38,629 nucleotides of DNA from an uncultured Clostridia bacterium. GTDB taxonomy: Bacteria; Bacillota; Clostridia; Christensenellales; UBA1242. The position numbers were made by a program, and so were the translations under genes. The stretch spans positions 1-38,629 of the forward strand of contig CALWFX010000031.1 of assembly GCA_944377765.1 (NCBI GenBank). The letters are read 5' to 3'. Shown here one piece after another: positions 37,201 through 38,629 of this stretch (position 1 is its first letter; every line of letters begins with the position of its first letter). Under the pieces are notes generated by a model, which saw nothing but the letters and a program-made list of their open reading frames with translations, was not told the origin of the DNA and searched no databases.

Positions 37201-38629
37201 AGTTGAAACAACTCAATATATAAGTTATCTTCAACTTGGTGTTGACACTCAAGATGAAATAAACATGGTAACACAAGCAAACCTTAAACTTTCAAGACTT
37301 GTTTATGTTGAACCAAACAACAATGAAATTGATTATCAAAACATTTTCACTGGTGCTGATGGTGTGTATGTTGGCTATCTTGAAAACAATATTTATGCTC
37401 CTGTTAAACTTAAAGCATATTGGACAATTGACAAAATTTCAGCAAGTTCCAACAATTACACCTATACACAATCTGTTGGCACGCTAAGCGAAGTTTATGC
37501 ATCAAATGCTGGGGTTATAGGCTCTGAACTTATGTATGAACTTTTTGATTATCATTTTGAAATTGTTAAAGATGATGTGGTTATATCTTCTTCAAACGAT
37601 TTTAACACTTTAAAGGTTTCTTTTGAAAATGGCGGAACATTAAAAGATAATGGAACATATAAGGTAAACATTATTGCAACCATTAAAGATGAATTTAGAT
37701 ATGTTTTGGATGAAGAAAGTGAAACATCAGTTGTAACTGATGACATTGAATTTGTTGTTGATTTAAAACCAATTAAAATTATGGGTGCCGAGTTTATTGG
37801 AGAAAACAATATTACTTATGATGGGCTTGACCATAAATTGGAATTCCAAATTGCTTTGTCTTATCAGCAATATGACACTGACCTTGGAGATTATGACACA
37901 GAATCAAAAACTCAAACTTATCAATATGGTCAGTCAACTGTTTTCAACATTCAAATTTATAAGGATGAAGAACTTTTAACTCGTCTTTTAGATGCTGGGA
38001 TTTACAATATCAAAGTTTCTCCAGATTTAAATTATTATGATATAACTGAAATTGAAGAAAATAGTTTACAGTTTGTATATACTATAAACAAATACAATAT
38101 TAATTTGAAAGACTATGAAATTAAGCTTAGCAAACAATTCAACACAAGGGATGAAGCTTTAACTTACAGTTTTAATGTCAATTCAGAAACAATTGTGATC
38201 AACATGACAAGAGATGCAGGCGAAGAAGTTGGTGATTATGGGCTTTATCTTGAAACTTTCACAGCAAGAGATAATGAAAATTATCGTATAACTTTTGATG
38301 ATGTTGTTCTTTATGAAAATGAAATATATCAAAATCTTGAAACAAGAATTGGAACTTTCACAATTTCTGTTTCTGGGAATTTGAGAGTTTACTGGGAAGT
38401 ATCTGAAGGTGTTACAAAGAATTTAGAGTGTGTTTATAATGAAAATGGCTATAAAGCAGTTTTTGAAAATGGTAAGTTAGTGATATCTTCTGGCGACAGC
38501 ACCATAACTTCTCTTAACCTTGTTTTGTATGATGTTGGCACAAATGAAAGAATAACAGACCAAACTCTTTTAAACACAATTTATCCACTTTTGAATGATA
38601 TTAAGGTTTACTTATTCAATTCCAATAGA
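28205..38629 (+). CDS. Giant exported protein with GLUG, InlB/Flg_new B-repeat and MBG-like domains, 3' end outside the window
   Basis: Open from GTG 28205 through the last base of the window: 3475 codons with no stop, so the protein is longer still. GGAG (28195-28198) lies 6 nt before the GTG; the overlapping ATG at 28203 meets TGA at once. The N-terminus is a signal peptide or anchor (SWLCSFLLVICGIMGAYTL) without a proper lipobox. Residues ~70-400 and ~536-700 hold GLUG repeats (YVGGLAGQVAGG, VGGLVGSQ, APWEGEGTIDSPFLI). B-repeat-like modules occur around 1731 (GYSFVGF), 2177-2235 (GYEFVGWN to TLYAQW) and 2286-2335 (GYKFDGF to LYATW). MBG-like domains occur from ~3194 (ITYDGLDHKLEFQ, DAGIYNIKVSPDLNYYDI). 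A surface adhesin or matrix protein is inferred; the wall or membrane anchor, if any, lies beyond the window. Confidence 0.88.
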   Translation, partial: MKIRSWLCSFLLVICGIMGAYTLTLQNFDNVTNAVSDDASVWDGKYADEVDDFDFEGVDTNNDNTDDTYYIYTAKGFSYFANRVKSDSFANKVIYLETDVDLAGNEWKPIGSHSVANEYSPFSGQFMGQGHTIYNLTIKTATNDTYVGLFAGLSGAKINALNIVNVNIDYAKENSYVGGLAGQVAGGTSLLSVKVTGNIKAVNAISVGGIAGNIQGSTNNSQITELESAYMPIDTSNFGEVAYLCPYFSKVINRANVTGGTYIGGLSGSTNNLAIISESANYGTIQSESTAQKHVGGLVGSQNNSTKSCYIVIENSYNMGNIKIPNSGQNALTYAGGIIGYTSTSSNQNYFELRNVYNAGDFVLTGSNLTNINASGLVGFSANPTYFYSQQNGGAFSTHKYYIYGAFNIGNVVDEKGDAISNSGVTFREIINFSTNNTSSVEIEKDTVFYNADTTSGSASDVEHATKTHHLDGKVTNIDFLNNSLKFNAKRDENGLLTDESATIWSINRNFNESLPYLSFMDESDFEDTDGDRYFAPWEGEGTIDSPFLIYTAEDLAYVADAYNWQSKANTEGLTDDEEILQELNEKLTKGQVYYFSLQNNINLASKAWEPIGISGQFINAVFDGNNHYITGINCSLQVEYGEAVGLFGTINNSIIRNLKIKDFRYIGTSESAAAKATLVGRMINSYIINCSDETGRSENTIGQIGIENGTDENKNSTSYIIYGKNNNGAEKTNIKCPTETKQGGLVEGYLVGINLNDGTLYDKLGFETDANGRKVRKYSVHKGPAEFIITMESGESGSAFTLKDMSSLDSTYLTSLPTDTKIPDTTTSNDTSDNTSYTDAEINALVKEGFKVIGYSLENKESSKFDEKNDFNVGSSTLSDIASSDKDTINKLVENGIYAIFEKVNDIAYTIYTNSYETAVHANDDSNYNGINDEVTENINNLGQYFTISVPYNTFWSIAEFQTLLNQELATQTRQGYKIAGVWENFTDTEGVYEFSGNNLYEGTGSADGFFLNKEEDYFIEWEGNENYSIQLEVKDASNPETDNPYSDRFDFEDAILSVEFSYKSGSTVSESKSLNCKNLIDGNLFIDNYEMTSVDNKLQLKENSSSGAFPDEKIVITITLKDGFQFNYDAKTYFENSGILNLSDTQNDVGKNYIRNYGSAIASATRTTDDIGRQTLTITLAQLVGNVNLDLPIMRMSNSFPMYVGEGVYFGLAVPSTIDQIGNCQILNPKTNKYIQMIDYNRDFYDVLLNAKDFSFGINMFDDYLISTAKQQTGNVEPFDVSEIDLESGYYYPSGSNEPSGEGVWKQLIVYSYTDDAYYLYELAKSVNKDNGDVIYTQNLYLIEPLVDELTYDSSKYKIVDRLASIEFNQSIQSDRELGSAGSAFGDDNTEIADGSAVVVNYFTNAEFQLVFSTNTTEAQINNYQEGKEVLSFLYSENAGEYLNLYKLSYNFRDLTEGDDCILKGDGKDENLKFYNFSDIQNYLSSSAKKLKITQQKSTATFYIRFVDEEGNELLENRPTVKASIGGENVNKVVVGDSLQVDVNRISKIAFTIENNNYYQWKYRGGTLNLDLGRIGKTELNNQLYIDLSEDVGAAQGVKIPDGFAENVINGASGVGFSISDFGKTSTENNYNKSFDVTLDFDLLYAGGDGVTPLAFNYDLTFVLKQVDYKISVETKFRQNSNALDEDYYDDQDAAITTISLDNGEQGGEVNMTSDDSFTITSKANTSGYSFVGFRVVTKNSENKVIKSTKLDLDDANPQTLEMSLMDFVNSYQKDYEVYSDTDDEYTYTIQAIYQSEYVNFMASFSKFIIQNYNGTEAFRYNDTMIGSFETTNGILDNGTFYYYKGENASSSTDISNGEFVYTLNSSFNSKYYLKGFAIVVQEHYSSETFGVLDNGNTYSFRLFNDVDSSSFELTTNENGMQTLKVKGSSVVKYFQDCMSDPNFIADVNYKNKNYYIIPVVEQATLLVKLDSGLNGLDTSLTENAGKGVYNTNSTSELDETTNNVITFKYYYSNNINIDFTANLTMDTNPSENRKYTLVSTDVNDISIVLNDYFGYRIGYTPAQNGGWEYLTSNGSKTPILMGTYRLDNLFFSSNYQYKPDADELNKPEYLKADYEVSISRRWQANTYNVYYSSGDSRNNSSIYGNSTGTVESITMAYDEPFEISKNENGYAITGYEFVGWNTQVDGNGVSYQAGESVINLKIGAEKSTISDLLVENGILVEDKIGRTLTLYAQWQAKEYQIKLVANGGSFIVGDNATEMYLGPITYNTQISGLADAGSSLVRNGYKFDGFYVYYENAEKNTANLVEDGDYLRSSIRSFNDIPYVENSDGVALVLYATWSFVGTTELNYLTTIEKQYIGSGKNIEITFGDLNEESFVDETGNLVVEILGDENSGYYLNITTPNFTYVNTKYSILGNEQVVASESNLIYIPSRVGSYYFTINIVFGDAYTADEGGVYNLGDNIYEYNLTINVNVSKANVGFVVDESVRLVNIKYLVSQIENKLISDTYSRFATFDEVASYIKSIDLSESVDASYLTNDQIYEYLFMKYFNMINSNDDQFREFRNWEYEDYYEYYGNTNYFAGDENLEEITDENVNILSRRNQRKNILQNITFLLSYDYQKTTKEVTICSNTDTSYGYNLNQVRLTSETVGDSVNNELLISSIVVSSNYTLTPSSSYRVKAYLSAVEGVASNYNLYSDAGGNFIYLNDAYMLVQVLRLKNNASIEKQATFFNNTLSYVNVEWTSEGQNEQVYIDNFREYYYPIDIDSNLYINLVVNTSNPGQEDVDTVFNFFDKTNYFDLSSYQIYLKDEEGYYINYSAYFNLILDESFEFTIYNIKNTSKIELQTAFLTKEDGYVISKDLEENLASELFNITGLTYSISGETKSIEITEDGKYFSSEEEGSILLMDIQGNNTGAPIFYTGGAVTSVNIQITSKNLSTFNRLYHVGNSKIYELSDDHNDSDLFTIDLTNIEFVEGEITDLVYYANYTDLVRVDYDMNLPVETTQYISYLQLGVDTQDEINMVTQANLKLSRLVYVEPNNNEIDYQNIFTGADGVYVGYLENNIYAPVKLKAYWTIDKISASSNNYTYTQSVGTLSEVYASNAGVIGSELMYELFDYHFEIVKDDVVISSSNDFNTLKVSFENGGTLKDNGTYKVNIIATIKDEFRYVLDEESETSVVTDDIEFVVDLKPIKIMGAEFIGENNITYDGLDHKLEFQIALSYQQYDTDLGDYDTESKTQTYQYGQSTVFNIQIYKDEELLTRLLDAGIYNIKVSPDLNYYDITEIEENSLQFVYTINKYNINLKDYEIKLSKQFNTRDEALTYSFNVNSETIVINMTRDAGEEVGDYGLYLETFTARDNENYRITFDDVVLYENEIYQNLETRIGTFTISVSGNLRVYWEVSEGVTKNLECVYNENGYKAVFENGKLVISSGDSTITSLNLVLYDVGTNERITDQTLLNTIYPLLNDIKVYLFNSNR
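28400..30260 (+). repeat. GLUG repeat region of the second giant protein
   Basis: About eight copies of a [YV]xGGLxG-type strand followed by a turn and an N.G.I/V strand, at residues ~146, 175, 206, 262, 295, 335 and 375. A second GLUG block opens near residue 536 with GEGTIDSPFLIYTAEDLAYV. Both blocks have the W.PIG...FxGxFdGxgHxI lead-in typical of this repeat family (WKPIGSHS near 107, WEPIGISGQF near 609). Confidence 0.75.
34700..35215 (+). repeat. InlB/Flg_new-type B-repeats in the second giant protein
   Basis: Two adjacent modules show the family hallmark GY.F.G[WF] early and LYA.W at the end: GYEFVGWNTQVDGNGVSYQ to TLYAQWQAKEYQIKL, then GYKFDGFYVYYENAEKN to VLYATWSF. Similar but weaker modules occur upstream (near residues 860 and 1731). 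Confidence 0.7.
37780..38320 (+). repeat. MBG-like (YDG-type) domains near the window end
   Basis: Residues ~3194-3375. ITYDGLDHKLEFQI, then LLDAGIYNIKVSPDLNYYDI, then a second module ending GDYGLYLETFTARDNENYRI. The YDG start and the DAGxYxxxVxxxxNY end are the signature of MBG domains, common in stalks of bacterial surface proteins. Confidence 0.6.

Noticed and set aside
28205..38629. The second giant gene as a pseudogene
   Set aside because: Reading the frame codon by codon shows no stop over 10.4 kb, with consistent codon use and domain structure.

Overview
The window is a very AT-rich, gene-dense bacterial chromosome segment. It uses the standard bacterial code: TGA ends a gene at 151-153 and Trp is TGG. 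Strong Shine-Dalgarno sites, ATGA/TAATG gene overlaps, a pyruvate formate-lyase pair and a yabP-yabQ-(divIC-like) cluster point to an anaerobic Firmicute, most likely an uncultured gut-type Clostridia lineage with endospore-forming ancestry. This placement is inferred from gene content, not from a phylogeny.

Layout. 1-1937: tail of one half and all of the other half of a heterodimeric ABC exporter. 2004-2519: an unrecognised small exported or anchored protein whose ribosome-binding site lies inside a near-perfect hairpin. 2573-5727: pflB-pflA with promoter, a 5'-UTR hairpin and a terminator. 5856-6527: a CvpA-family membrane protein, converging with a minus-strand pair (RluA-type pseudouridine synthase, then a ferritin-like protein with degenerate ligands). 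7947-8753: yabP, yabQ and a very small DivIC-like protein, ending in a terminator. 8995-19710: a lipoprotein of about 3571 residues built of tandem Ig/Fn3-like modules and ending in GLUG-like repeats, followed by a membrane protein (19747-20607) that appears to be translationally coupled through a six-codon minigene. 20777-22609: typA. 22710-27877: a probable operon of a small membrane protein, dnaB, two unrecognised helical surface-anchored proteins and gltX. 28205 to the window end: a second giant exported protein, open for 3475 codons with no stop, carrying GLUG repeats, InlB/Flg_new-type B-repeats and MBG-like domains.

The most notable content is the pair of giant surface proteins. They share the GLUG-type module and together occupy over half of the window, among ordinary housekeeping genes. 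A surface adhesin or matrix role is the natural inference; nothing in the sequence shows a catalytic function. No tRNA, rRNA, CRISPR array, transposase or phage gene was seen.
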